Part shown: positions 1-7,999 of the stretch, piece by piece
How the letters are laid out: each line of letters opens with the position of its first letter
Numbering within the stretch: position 1 is the stretch's first letter
Assembly (NCBI GenBank): GCA_902475435.1
Contig: CABRZL010000021.1
Span: 1 to 27,865 of the forward strand
Reading direction: 5' to 3'
Length of the DNA stretch: 27,865 nucleotides
Source of the DNA: an uncultured Eubacteriales bacterium
Lineage (GTDB): Bacteria; Bacillota; Clostridia; Oscillospirales; Oscillospiraceae
Program-made: the position numbers and the translations under genes
The notes under the pieces: model-generated
Seen by the model: the letters and a program-made list of their open reading frames with translations, nothing else
Databases searched by the model: none
What the model was told of the DNA's origin: nothing

Positions 1-864
1 ATTTTCTTTGAACTCTTCTGGGAATTGGACCGTGATTCCGTAAAAGACTATATGGAAGAGCACCCGGAGGCGCTGGAAAACGGATGGGCCGGTATTGACA
101 TCAACGAAAGCGGGCTGGACGACGAAGGCACTGAAATGAAAACCATCTATGGCGACCAGGTGCTGGCAATCAATGCGGCCGAAGGCATTATGCTGGCCAG
201 AGTTTACTTATCCTCCAATCAGTCCCGCGGCGTTTTGGCCATCTGCAAGGATACCAGCAGGTTGAGCCTGTGCGCTGCGGACACCTTGGGAATCATCGGC
301 CAGACGGCCGGACGTATCTGCGACGCCAACGACGGCATTCTGGCTATCACCGGAAGCGCATTTATTGACATTGACGGAGCAGGCAACGGCGGTGAAATTT
401 CCGGTCTTGCCGTATGCGACGGCGAAACCTATGGCACCCGTCTCAGCGGCACCGCAAAACGTCTGGAGCTTCGCGACGACAACAAGATGTACATTGTCGA
501 TTCCGACTCCGAAGTTGGCGAGGGCACCCGTGATGCCTGTGAATTCCAACCGGCTGTGATTATCGACGGTGAAGTCATGAGCAGCGAGTGGAACAGCCCG
601 AATCCCCGCGCCGTTCTCGGACAGACCAGCCGCTTAGAAACCATGATGGTTGTCGTAGAGGGTCGTCTCTCCGACAGCCTCGGCTGCGGCGTGGAAGACA
701 TTGCTGAAAAGATGCTGGAATACGGCTGTGTACAGGCATTAAATCTCGACGGCGGCACCAGCGCCATTATGTACTATGAGGGCGAATATATCACACGCTG
801 CTCCAACACTGCCCTGCCCGGCGGACGCACGCTGCCTACTGCCTGGGTTTATCATTATGCATAA
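1..864 (+). CDS. Phosphodiester glycosidase family protein (NAGPA domain), 5'-truncated
   Basis: The reading frame is open from base 1, so the true start lies upstream; an in-frame TTG at 25 is not convincing. The visible ~287 residues match the NAGPA fold (N-acetylglucosamine-1-phosphodiester alpha-N-acetylglucosaminidase-like, also called DUF2233). The best signature is the C-terminal NLDGGTSAIMYY segment, matching the family NLDGG(G/T)S motif, followed by the PGGRTLPTAW end. Bacterial members are usually exported and act on phosphodiester-linked sugars of cell-wall or exopolysaccharide; that role is family knowledge. The signal peptide or membrane anchor expected at the N terminus is outside the window. 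A strong terminator follows the stop codon, so this is the last gene of its transcript. Confidence 0.85.
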   Translation: MFFELFWELDRDSVKDYMEEHPEALENGWAGIDINESGLDDEGTEMKTIYGDQVLAINAAEGIMLARVYLSSNQSRGVLAICKDTSRLSLCAADTLGIIGQTAGRICDANDGILAITGSAFIDIDGAGNGGEISGLAVCDGETYGTRLSGTAKRLELRDDNKMYIVDSDSEVGEGTRDACEFQPAVIIDGEVMSSEWNSPNPRAVLGQTSRLETMMVVVEGRLSDSLGCGVEDIAEKMLEYGCVQALNLDGGTSAIMYYEGEYITRCSNTALPGGRTLPTAWVYHYA

Positions 865-875
865 GTTTAACTTTT

Positions 876-919
876 CCCCCGATGCGCTGTTGAGGCGCAT
901 CGGGGGGATTTCCCTTTTT
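876..919 (+). terminator. Intrinsic terminator after the NAGPA gene
   Basis: A 12-bp stem, CCCCCGATGCGC (876-887) pairing with GCGCATCGGGGG (895-906), has a 7-base loop. It is followed by a T-rich stretch (TTTCCCTTTTT) ending near 919. It sits 12 bases after the stop codon. Confidence 0.85.
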
Positions 920-962
920 CATACAAATTTTCGATTATGATACCATCTACCGTTTCTAACCG

Positions 963-991
963 TTGACATTCCTATATCGATCCATTATACT
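963..991 (+). promoter_or_regulatory. Housekeeping promoter of the CNNM/CorC gene
   Basis: A consensus -35 TTGACA (963-968) and a -10 TATACT (986-991) are separated by exactly 17 bases. The predicted transcription start near 998 lies after the possible TTG start at 994, which supports translation from the ATG at 1030. Confidence 0.8.
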
Positions 992-1029
992 TATTGATAT
1001 CTTATATTTTGAAGGGAGTTTTTATTTCC

Positions 1030-2385
1030 ATGGACGACGCAGACCCTGGCAGTACGATTCTGAAACTGGTACTGCTATTCCTTCTGATTATGGTGAACGC
1101 ACTGTTTGCCATGTCGGAAATCGCCATCATTTCCTTAAACGACACAAAGCTGCAAAAACAGGCTGAGAGCGGCAATAAAAAGGCTGCACAAATCTTAAAG
1201 CTGATTTCCAATTCCAGCGGCTTTCTGTCCACCATTCAAATCGGCGTAACCCTGGCCGGATTCCTGACCTCCGCCCTGGCAGCTCAGAGCTTTGCCGTCA
1301 CACTGGCCAATGCCATTGGACGCACGCCGATTGCGGATGTGATTCCCATGGCCGTTATCAACGGCGTGTCTACCGTGCTAATCACCCTCATTATGGGTTA
1401 TTTCAACCTTGTGCTGGGCGAGCTGGTACCGAAAAAAATCGCCATGCAGAAGCCGGAACAGGTCTCCTTCAAGGTGGTCTCCATTCTGATGGTGGTACAC
1501 ACCGTGGCCAAACCCTTTGTCAAGCTCCTGTCTCTCTCCACCAACGCCGTGGTTCGGCTGCTGGGCATGGATCCCAACGCCGCCGAGGAAACCGTCACAG
1601 AGGAGGAAATCCGAATGATGGTGGACGCAGGCCAGGAGAAGGGTGTGATTGAACACGCTCAGAAGGAAATGATCAATAACATATTCGAGTTTGACGATAT
1701 TGACGTATCGGACGTCATGACGCACCGGACCGATATGGCCTGCGTAGCCGCAGACGACCATATCAACGACGTCATTCAATTGTCCATCTCGGAGGGGTAT
1801 TCTCGGATCCCCGTATATGGCGATGATCTGGACAACATCATCGGTATTGTCTATATTAAGGATCTGCTGAAATACATCGGCACAGATTTGCCGGAAGCGG
1901 AAAGCCTTACCGACCTGATGCGCAAAGCCTACTATGTACCGGAAAGCAAACGCTGCGGCGATTTGTTCTCTGAAATGACGGAGAAACATATTCAGATGGC
2001 CATTGTTGTTGACGAATACGGCGGTACCGCAGGGCTTGTCACCCTGGAGGACCTGCTGGAAGCAATTGTAGGCAACATTCAGGACGAATACGACAACGAA
2101 GAGGAAGAAATCTCAAAAATCAACGAGACTACATTTACCATAGAGGGCACCACCGATTTGGAGGAAGTCGAGGAGTTAATCCCCGTCCAATTCCCGGAGG
2201 GCGACTACGATACCCTGGCCGGGTTCCTGATCAGCCAACTCGGGTTCCTGCCGGAAGACGGCCAGATGAATACCGTGGTATTCCAAAACGTCCGCTTCAC
2301 CATTTTATCTGTGGAAGATCACCGGATTGAAAAAATTAAAGTAGAGCTGTTGTCCCCGTCCCCGGCGACAGAAACAGCAGAATAA
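1030..2385 (+). CDS. Hemolysin-family / CNNM-CorC type membrane protein
   Basis: 451 residues. The start is the ATG at 1030, preceded by GAAGGGAG and downstream of the predicted transcription start; an upstream in-frame TTG at 994 would give 463 residues. Domain order is that of the CNNM/CorC (HlyC/CorC) family. An N-terminal DUF21 membrane domain (about residues 1-185) has several hydrophobic helices and the GELVPKKIA segment. A pair of CBS domains follows (about 200-330, with VMTHRTDM and YSRIPVYGDDLDNIIGIVYIKDLL), then a C-terminal CorC_HlyC domain (about 350-440). Members are linked to magnesium or other cation efflux and homeostasis; calling it a haemolysin is historical. It appears to be transcribed alone from its own promoter to a perfect hairpin. 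Confidence 0.92.
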   Translation: MDDADPGSTILKLVLLFLLIMVNALFAMSEIAIISLNDTKLQKQAESGNKKAAQILKLISNSSGFLSTIQIGVTLAGFLTSALAAQSFAVTLANAIGRTPIADVIPMAVINGVSTVLITLIMGYFNLVLGELVPKKIAMQKPEQVSFKVVSILMVVHTVAKPFVKLLSLSTNAVVRLLGMDPNAAEETVTEEEIRMMVDAGQEKGVIEHAQKEMINNIFEFDDIDVSDVMTHRTDMACVAADDHINDVIQLSISEGYSRIPVYGDDLDNIIGIVYIKDLLKYIGTDLPEAESLTDLMRKAYYVPESKRCGDLFSEMTEKHIQMAIVVDEYGGTAGLVTLEDLLEAIVGNIQDEYDNEEEEISKINETTFTIEGTTDLEEVEELIPVQFPEGDYDTLAGFLISQLGFLPEDGQMNTVVFQNVRFTILSVEDHRIEKIKVELLSPSPATETAE

Positions 2386-2388
2386 AGA

Positions 2389-2417
2389 TTGTCCCCACCC
2401 AATCCGGGTGGGGACAA
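2389..2417. terminator. Perfect 12-bp hairpin between convergent genes
   Basis: TTGTCCCCACCC (2389-2400) and GGGTGGGGACAA (2406-2417) pair perfectly around a 5-base loop. It lies between the convergent CNNM and SBP1 stop codons. On the minus strand it is followed by TCTTTATT and on the plus strand by only a weak T stretch, so it probably serves both directions and better serves the minus gene. Confidence 0.8.
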
Positions 2418-2432
2418 TTGCTATTTGAGGAT

Positions 2433-4238
2433 TTAATCAATCCTTGCAAAATAACGCTCGCCAGCGGTGGCATATGCCTTGATGACCTCATCAATTCCCA
2501 TGGATTCCACCGTCTCTACAAAGGAATCCCATTCCGAATCAATGTCCGATTCACCGATGAGGAACTTGCCAACCTGCTCCGCCACATAGGTGGAGATATC
2601 GGTGTAGTACTGCTGGACTGTGGCCGTCTCGTCTGTGGTAAGCGTAAAGAGATTTGTAAAGGAGCTCTTGGTCACCTCACGCTTATCGTTCCAGGCGTCC
2701 AGCGCCGCCTGCTGCACCTCGTCATATGCCTCCCGCAGGGTCGTGCCGTTGGAAGCAAACATATTCATATTGATGGCATAGGCGTTGAGGGCGTTGTCTG
2801 TGGACAGGCCGTCAGGATTGTTGGAGATCAGATCGGAGTAGTTCGGATCCCCGTTCTCGTCGTACTCCAAGCCTTCTCCTTCGATGCCGTACTGACACAG
2901 GATGGAGCCTTCCTCGGAGAAGTGATAATCCAGCCACTGGAGCGCAATTTCCGGTTCGTCACAGGAAGTGCAGATCATCAGGTTGATGGAAATATCGGTG
3001 ATATCTCCAAACCCTACCTGCTGCCCGGCTTCCACCAGGGGCTCTGTAATTCCCTCCAGCGTATAGTCCGGGTCGTTCACGCGGCCGGATTCCGTCCACA
3101 TGCTCATGAACTGGCAGTCCTGCCAGAACACCGCATAGGAACCGGAGGTAATTGCGGAAGAATCCAACATGTCCGAATTCAACAGGTCCCGCGTAATCAG
3201 GCCCTCCTGATACCACTGCGCCATCAGGCTCAAATATTCTTTGTAGGTATCCGTGATATAGCTGTAGACCAGCGTATCACTATCGTCATAGTAGAAGCTC
3301 TGGGGCGAGGATTCCGCCGCAGGTCCGGCATATCCGCCCATCGCTGCCAGGAAGGGGCTGCCGGTAATGGAGGCGTCATACCGCAGCGGCATGGGATATG
3401 CGCACAGCCCCTCACTTTTCACAGCAGAGAGGAACTCATGATAATCGTCGATGGTCACAAGATCCGACGTCTGCATACCAACTTCCTCCACCCAGTCGGC
3501 CCGCACAATGGCGCCGGTGGTGGTAAACGCATTGTAGCGATAGCCAGCCAACCCGCCGATCTGTCCCTCGTCATCTACAGTGGCCAGATACAGGGCGGGG
3601 TCCGCCTCCATCAGCGCGGAATAGGAAGGCGCGTTTTCTTCCATCATATCCTGTAAATCAATTACAATTTCATTTTCAATCAAATAGGGAATGGAATAGG
3701 AACCGGTGATGGCATAGTTCAAAATATCCGGAAAATCACCGGAGGCGAACATCAGGTTCAGGCTTTCGCTCTGGGCCGGAGGGGCCACTTCAATATAGTC
3801 GATATGAACGCCCGTACGGTTTTCCATCTCCTGAACCGCAGTGGAATCAGCCCAGCCCGTAATGGTGGCGTCCATCGCCGGGGAGCCGGTCCAGAACGTG
3901 AAGGTAGTGCCCGCTTCGGCCACAGGCAGGGAGACGCTGGGCCGTCCGGCAATCAGTTCTTCGATGTTATCCGGCGTAACGTATTTGCTGATCCCTTCCT
4001 CGGCGGAACTCTCCGCATTCTCTTCCTGGCTGGAAGCGATCTCCGACGGTTCATCGGCTGTGCTGTCCACATCTGTCTCCTCTGTCTCCTCCGGAGCTTC
4101 GGAAGCCGCTTCGGTGGTCTCCGCAGCAGACGCCGCAGAACTCTGCGCCTGACTGGAAGCCTCAGTGCTGCCACAACCGGCCAGCAATGTCAAAATCATC
4201 GTCATGGCCAACAGCAGCGAACACAGCTTGGTTTTCAT
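2433..4238 (-). CDS. Extracellular substrate-binding lipoprotein, LplA-like (SBP1)
   Basis: 601 residues, with an ATG preceded by AAGGAGGAATCC. A lipoprotein signal peptide (MKTKLCSLLLAMTMILTLLAGC) ends in the lipobox LLAGC, so Cys22 would be lipidated and the protein anchored outside the membrane. A Ser/Glu/Ala-rich linker (about 24-85) leads to a type-1 solute-binding fold with the family marker MFASGDFPDILNY and the C-terminal MGIDEVIKAYATAGERY. LplA/YtcQ-like proteins normally bind oligosaccharides for an ABC importer; the ligand here is unknown and no permease or ATPase gene is nearby. It is divergent from AraC1. An extended -10 (TGTTATCAT, plus-strand 4270-4278) may be its promoter, but no good -35 is seen. 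It is one of four paralogues in this window. Confidence 0.9.
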   Translation of the reverse strand: MKTKLCSLLLAMTMILTLLAGCGSTEASSQAQSSAASAAETTEAASEAPEETEETDVDSTADEPSEIASSQEENAESSAEEGISKYVTPDNIEELIAGRPSVSLPVAEAGTTFTFWTGSPAMDATITGWADSTAVQEMENRTGVHIDYIEVAPPAQSESLNLMFASGDFPDILNYAITGSYSIPYLIENEIVIDLQDMMEENAPSYSALMEADPALYLATVDDEGQIGGLAGYRYNAFTTTGAIVRADWVEEVGMQTSDLVTIDDYHEFLSAVKSEGLCAYPMPLRYDASITGSPFLAAMGGYAGPAAESSPQSFYYDDSDTLVYSYITDTYKEYLSLMAQWYQEGLITRDLLNSDMLDSSAITSGSYAVFWQDCQFMSMWTESGRVNDPDYTLEGITEPLVEAGQQVGFGDITDISINLMICTSCDEPEIALQWLDYHFSEEGSILCQYGIEGEGLEYDENGDPNYSDLISNNPDGLSTDNALNAYAINMNMFASNGTTLREAYDEVQQAALDAWNDKREVTKSSFTNLFTLTTDETATVQQYYTDISTYVAEQVGKFLIGESDIDSEWDSFVETVESMGIDEVIKAYATAGERYFARID

Positions 4239-4364
4239 TGGGATTCCTCCTTAATGTTTTGATATCCACATGATAACACGTTCCGTCCCATCCGAAAATC
4301 ATCAAATTCGTCCACTAAAATCCTTCATTTTTCTCACAATTTGACGAAGGCATTTGCACAAATC

Positions 4365-4393
4365 TTGATTTTGCAGTGTTTTCCCGATAAAAT
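4365..4393 (+). promoter_or_regulatory. Candidate promoter of AraC1
   Basis: A -35 TTGATT (4365-4370) and a -10 TAAAAT (4388-4393) have a 17-base spacer, 32 bases before the chosen ATG. Transcription from here would begin after the alternative TTG start at 4341, which favours the ATG at 4425. Confidence 0.55.
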
Positions 4394-4424
4394 AGAAAAA
4401 GAATGCTCCAAGGAGGTATCGAAT

Positions 4425-5660
4425 ATGCACGATCTTACCCAATGGGCCGACGCCGGCCTGGATCCCAGTCCTGAAGCCATGTGGGACCATCTGCTCACCG
4501 GTCTATTGCAGGACGGCGCACCAATCCCGGAGGACTATCCCCAGCGTCTTGCAAGCTGCGGCATTCACCTGCGAGGGGACTGGTTTGGTTTGATCGAATT
4601 GCAGGTGGTGGCGGTCGACGCCTACGCCTATGTGCGGGGCCTGGGACACACTTCCTACTCGGAAGCCCAGCTTGCTGTGAACATCCTGGAACTGCTGAGA
4701 AAAGAACTGGGCGACCGCCCCGACACCTTTGTCTTTAAAATTCAAAGTGAAATCATGTGTCTGCTCTGTGGAAGCGACAAGGCGGAGCTGGAGGCGCGTC
4801 TACTTCCCACTGCCCAGGAACTTGCCGGACTGGAGCAGCGCATCGACGGAATCCGCCTGTTTGCCGCAGTAAGCGCCATCCGGTCGGGCTATCCGGGTCT
4901 GAAGCAGGAAAAGCAGGAGGTCCGTCAGATTTTTGAATATCGTGCCATGCACCTCAACACGGAGCCGATCCTCACCAGTGAAATTCTGATGACCCCTGTA
5001 TCATATCCCCTGCTCCGGGCCGACATCGAAAAGGAGCAGGAGATTCTCAGTCTCTTCAAATCCGGGAAATACAGACAGGCATCGGCATTGTTCGGCAGCC
5101 TGTTCGACCGGGAATACCTCGCCCTGGCGAATCCGCTTATGCTCCTAAAGCACAAGTGCAGTCAGTATCTTGACGCTCTTGTGTCCGCGTGCCGCGGCAT
5201 GCTGGTACAAAATCTGGACGCTGAGCTCCAGGCGCTGGCCCCGGAGCAGGCGCTCCTAAAGGCCGCCAGCTACCCGGAAATTCGTGCTCAGATGGAACAT
5301 TTTTTCGGTCGTCTCAACGATCTGGTGCTCGAATGTCGAAAATCCGACAGCGCCGCCTGGATTATGGACGTCAAAAACTATATTCGGGGCAATTACAACG
5401 ATCCGAATTTGAATGTCAACCGGGTTGCCGATGAGTTCCAGAAAAACCCCTCCTATCTGTCCCGGAGTTTTCTGCGTCTCACCGGATCCAGCATTCTCGA
5501 CTATATCCACCACTATCGGATTCAGGAGGCCAAAATCCTCATTGGCCGGGGAGAAACGCTGGCATCGGCCGCTGCAGCCGTAGGCTACACCAACGTGCTC
5601 ACCATGTCCCGCGCCTTTAAAAAATACGAGGGCACTACGCCGGGGAAGCTGAAGGCATAA
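4425..5660 (+). CDS. AraC-family transcriptional regulator (AraC1)
   Basis: 411 residues. The ATG at 4425 has a near-perfect AGGAGG at 4411-4416; an in-frame TTG at 4341 is rejected because it lies upstream of the predicted promoter. The last ~100 residues (about 312-411) form the double helix-turn-helix AraC DNA-binding domain, with NPSYLSRSFLRLTGSSILDY, IQEAKILI and the final GYTNVLTMSRAFKKYEGTTPGKLK. The N-terminal ~300 residues show no transmembrane segment and no cupin arm. They resemble the cytoplasmic region upstream of the HTH in YesN-like regulators of LplA-type transport loci, so a soluble sensor is inferred. It is divergent from SBP1 with a 186-bp gap, implying control of SBP1. The gene ends at a 16-bp terminator hairpin. 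Confidence 0.88.
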   Translation: MHDLTQWADAGLDPSPEAMWDHLLTGLLQDGAPIPEDYPQRLASCGIHLRGDWFGLIELQVVAVDAYAYVRGLGHTSYSEAQLAVNILELLRKELGDRPDTFVFKIQSEIMCLLCGSDKAELEARLLPTAQELAGLEQRIDGIRLFAAVSAIRSGYPGLKQEKQEVRQIFEYRAMHLNTEPILTSEILMTPVSYPLLRADIEKEQEILSLFKSGKYRQASALFGSLFDREYLALANPLMLLKHKCSQYLDALVSACRGMLVQNLDAELQALAPEQALLKAASYPEIRAQMEHFFGRLNDLVLECRKSDSAAWIMDVKNYIRGNYNDPNLNVNRVADEFQKNPSYLSRSFLRLTGSSILDYIHHYRIQEAKILIGRGETLASAAAAVGYTNVLTMSRAFKKYEGTTPGKLKA

Positions 5661-5687
5661 GCATTGATCGCAACATTTTGATACTGC

Positions 5688-5728
5688 AACGCCATGATAT
5701 GGACGCATCCATATCATGGCGTTATTTT
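5688..5728 (+). terminator. Strong intrinsic terminator overlapping the AraC2 stop codon
   Basis: AACGCCATGATATGGA (5688-5703) pairs perfectly over 16 bp with TCCATATCATGGCGTT (5708-5723) around CGCA, then ATTTTTC follows. The T-tract serves AraC1 on the plus strand. The right arm contains the stop codon of the convergent AraC2 gene (TGA, plus positions 5714-5716). Confidence 0.88.
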
Positions 5729-6970
5729 TCTTTCTGCGTTATGTCCCGCTTTTCGGCGTTTTTCCGATGTGTCCGCCCACTTCTGATTCCGAAGATAATG
5801 CTCCCGGTATTCCCGGGGCGTCATGGACTCATATTTTTTAAAGGTTGTGGCGAAGCTGGCTCCACTGATGTAGCCCACTTGACTGCCAATCTCTGCAATG
5901 GACTGCTCGGACGTCTCCAACAAAGTCTTTGCTTTGGCAAGCCGCACCTGATGGATATAATCCACCAGTTTCATTCCCGTACGCTTTTTGAACAGGTGGG
6001 ACAGATAAGACGGACTGATGCGGAACCTGTCGCAGATCATCGTGGCGCTGAGATTGGGATCGTCCGACTGGCTGCTGATAAAATCCGTGATCTGCGTAAT
6101 ATCTTTGCCGATATTGAATCGGAACGCGCTGTAATAGTCATCCAGTTTATCGAAAAATTCATAGATCAGTTCCACTCCATGATCTATCCCTTCGGCATAC
6201 TGCACGCGATAGGGATAGCCATAGATTTCCGCGCTCTTCTCGTCCCCGGAATTTCTGGGAACATGCAGAACAATCAGAATCCACTCCAATCGCGCACTCA
6301 TCCTCGGCAGAAATGACAGCTTTAAATGCAGCGTGGACATTTCATAGCGCATGATATCCTTCATAATCATTTTGGCTTTCCGAATTTCCAGATGAAACAC
6401 CGCATCCGCCAGCCGCCGCTCAATCTCCGACTGCGGATAGGGATCCCCCATCAGCGCAGGGTCATTGACAATATCAAATTCCGAGACCACCAGCTCCCCA
6501 GGCCGAATGGAAAACGTAATTGCAGAATTGATCAGCTCCGAATAGGAATCCTGTAAATTCAGCAGTCCGCGGAACGGCCGGCCAATGGACAGATTGATCT
6601 CAGGGCCGCCGTCATCCAGCATATGATGCAAATACTCGCTGATCTCACGCTCAATTTCCATAGTCTCCCGCTGAATCACTTCCCACGCCTTCTCCCCAAA
6701 GCTCAGGATTCCCATATGATGACTGCGAAAGTCGAAACAGTGAATTCCATGCCTCTGTTTCAGATACGTTTCAACCGTATCCTGATAGCGGTGAAAATCC
6801 GTTCGGTTTTTGGGCACCGGCGCATATAGAACCAGGGCATACCGAAATTCCGTCATCGCCTTTAACAGTTCTTCCGGCTCCATATGTTCCGTCTGGTGGA
6901 TGATTGACGGCAAGATCTTTTGCAGCAGCTGCTCACTGGTTGCGTATGGATACATATCATAGTTGCCCAT
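5714..6970 (-). CDS. AraC-family transcriptional regulator (AraC2)
   Basis: 418 residues. The ATG complementary to 6968-6970 is chosen because a GGACGGAGG site sits 7 bases upstream and a promoter -10 at 7001-7006 rules out longer forms starting at 7036. The C-terminal AraC HTH domain lies about residues 290-390 (SPSYLSHLFKKRTGMKLVDY, VGYISGASFATTFKKYESMTPREYR) and is followed by a basic ~30-residue tail. The N-terminal ~280 residues are soluble, with no membrane helix, and are only distantly similar by eye to AraC1. It is divergent from the NTF2a-NTF2b-NTF2c-SBP2-ene-reductase operon and is therefore its probable regulator (inference). Its stop codon lies inside the terminator hairpin shared with convergent AraC1. 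Confidence 0.88.
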   Translation of the reverse strand: MGNYDMYPYATSEQLLQKILPSIIHQTEHMEPEELLKAMTEFRYALVLYAPVPKNRTDFHRYQDTVETYLKQRHGIHCFDFRSHHMGILSFGEKAWEVIQRETMEIEREISEYLHHMLDDGGPEINLSIGRPFRGLLNLQDSYSELINSAITFSIRPGELVVSEFDIVNDPALMGDPYPQSEIERRLADAVFHLEIRKAKMIMKDIMRYEMSTLHLKLSFLPRMSARLEWILIVLHVPRNSGDEKSAEIYGYPYRVQYAEGIDHGVELIYEFFDKLDDYYSAFRFNIGKDITQITDFISSQSDDPNLSATMICDRFRISPSYLSHLFKKRTGMKLVDYIHQVRLAKAKTLLETSEQSIAEIGSQVGYISGASFATTFKKYESMTPREYREHYLRNQKWADTSEKRRKAGHNAERKITP

Positions 6971-7000
6971 TATCATGCCTCCGTCCAAAGGATATAAACC

Positions 7001-7009
7001 AGTATACCA
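7001..7009 (-). promoter_or_regulatory. Extended -10 promoter of AraC2
   Basis: Read on the minus strand, TGGTATACT (plus 7001-7009) is an extended -10 (TGn + TATACT). No strong -35 is present. Transcription would start near 6994, leaving a leader of about 24 bases. Confidence 0.55.
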
Positions 7010-7103
7010 CATATGTTGTGAATTTGCATGAATCATCTCATGACAATTGATTTATTTTCGTTTTTCTGCTCAATTTTTTATTTTTTTGCTGGAAAGCGAA
7101 TGA

Positions 7104-7158
7104 TTGAAAAGAACAGCAAAGCTTCCGGCTTTTCAATTTTTTTGGTGGCTGCTACACT
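7104..7158 (+). promoter_or_regulatory. Inverted repeat and candidate promoter of the NTF2 operon
   Basis: TTGAAAAG (7104-7111) and CTTTTCAA (7129-7136) form an 8-bp inverted repeat spaced by 17 bases, directly followed by seven T (7137-7143). The right arm overlaps a possible -35 TTTTCA (7130-7135), which stands 17 bases from a possible -10 TACACT (7153-7158). It can be read as an operator over a promoter or as an attenuator hairpin with a T-tract; the sequence alone does not decide. Confidence 0.45.
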
Positions 7159-7189
7159 GAAGGTATCAAGTAGGAAAGAAGGAATTGCT

Positions 7190-7999
7190 ATGATACAGGA
7201 TCCGTCCCAGGAGATCAGGGCGGTCACAAAACAGCTGGAACAACAGGCCCGGCGAAGAGAACAGCTGGAAGCCCGGCTGACTGCCGCCCGGAAGAAAATC
7301 CACAAAGCGGAAAGCTATCATAACATCATGAATCTGATGTCCGCTCACGTACACTGCTGCCTGAACCAGGACTACGAAACCGAATTGGATACCTATTGGT
7401 CCAAACGGGACGACATTGTCTATGCCAACGGCGATCTTGCCTATGTGGGTCAAACCGCCGTCCGGAAGTATTACGTGGAAGCGGGAAAACGGCGCAGCAA
7501 GGCCCGTCGCACCCAGCTTTCCTCTCCGTGTTCCGCCGGCGAAAAAACCCCCGGCTACATCAACATGAATCTCATTGGAACCCCCTACATAGAGATCGCC
7601 AAAGACGGCCAAACTGCCCGGGGCATCTGGATGGCGCACTCCTTTCAGGGCTATGTAGATAACCAGGGAACTTTGAAAACCCAGGGCGTCCTCTCCCGTT
7701 ATTCCGGAGAGTTTATTTTGGAGGAGGGGCAGTGGAAAATTTGGCACCGGAGAAATTATGCAGATGTAGTATTTGAGGAAAATCCCGCCGCCATGATGCG
7801 GCCGGCTGCCTCCGATGGCGGCAAGCCCCCAAAGCCTCTGGTGGAAAATCCAAAGCCCACAACGCTTACCAGGATCAAAGTTCCGGACAACAGGTACTCC
7901 GCCTGCTCCGTCCCCTCCGGCTTCCCGGATCTGCCGGCACCCTATGACACCTGGACCTATGAAACTTCCAACGTGCAAAAGGACGGTGAATACACATGA
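7190..7999 (+). CDS. NTF2/SnoaL-like protein, first of three tandem paralogues (NTF2a)
   Basis: 269 residues, ATG at 7190 with GAAGGAA upstream; an open frame back to 7028 lacks a ribosome site and is ignored. Residues about 5-42 are charged and probably a coiled coil (LEQQARRREQLEARLTAARK). An NTF2-like cone fold (SnoaL_4-like) follows at about 43-190, with ELDTYWSKRDDIVYANG, ARGIWMAHSF and GQWKIWHRRNY. The C-terminal ~75 residues are Pro-rich and end in PAPYDTWTYE. No signal peptide, so cytoplasmic. NTF2-fold enzymes include dehydratases, ketosteroid isomerases and cyclases; BaiE (bile acid 7-alpha-dehydratase) has the same fold but is much shorter. The reaction is unknown. The gene overlaps NTF2b by ATGA. 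Confidence 0.78.
   Translation: MIQDPSQEIRAVTKQLEQQARRREQLEARLTAARKKIHKAESYHNIMNLMSAHVHCCLNQDYETELDTYWSKRDDIVYANGDLAYVGQTAVRKYYVEAGKRRSKARRTQLSSPCSAGEKTPGYINMNLIGTPYIEIAKDGQTARGIWMAHSFQGYVDNQGTLKTQGVLSRYSGEFILEEGQWKIWHRRNYADVVFEENPAAMMRPAASDGGKPPKPLVENPKPTTLTRIKVPDNRYSACSVPSGFPDLPAPYDTWTYETSNVQKDGEYT

Noticed and set aside
994..1029. Upstream TTG start of the CNNM/CorC gene
   Set aside because: It lies at or before the predicted transcription start from the promoter at 963-991, and the ATG at 1030 has a better ribosome site.
2418..3656. 412-codon plus-strand frame opposite SBP1
   Set aside because: It is antisense to a clear lipoprotein gene, begins inside the terminator region and has no recognisable family motif.
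7028..7189. N-terminal extension of NTF2a
   Set aside because: The hydrophobic extension overlaps the promoter/inverted-repeat region and has no ribosome site; the homologous second and third copies have no such extension.
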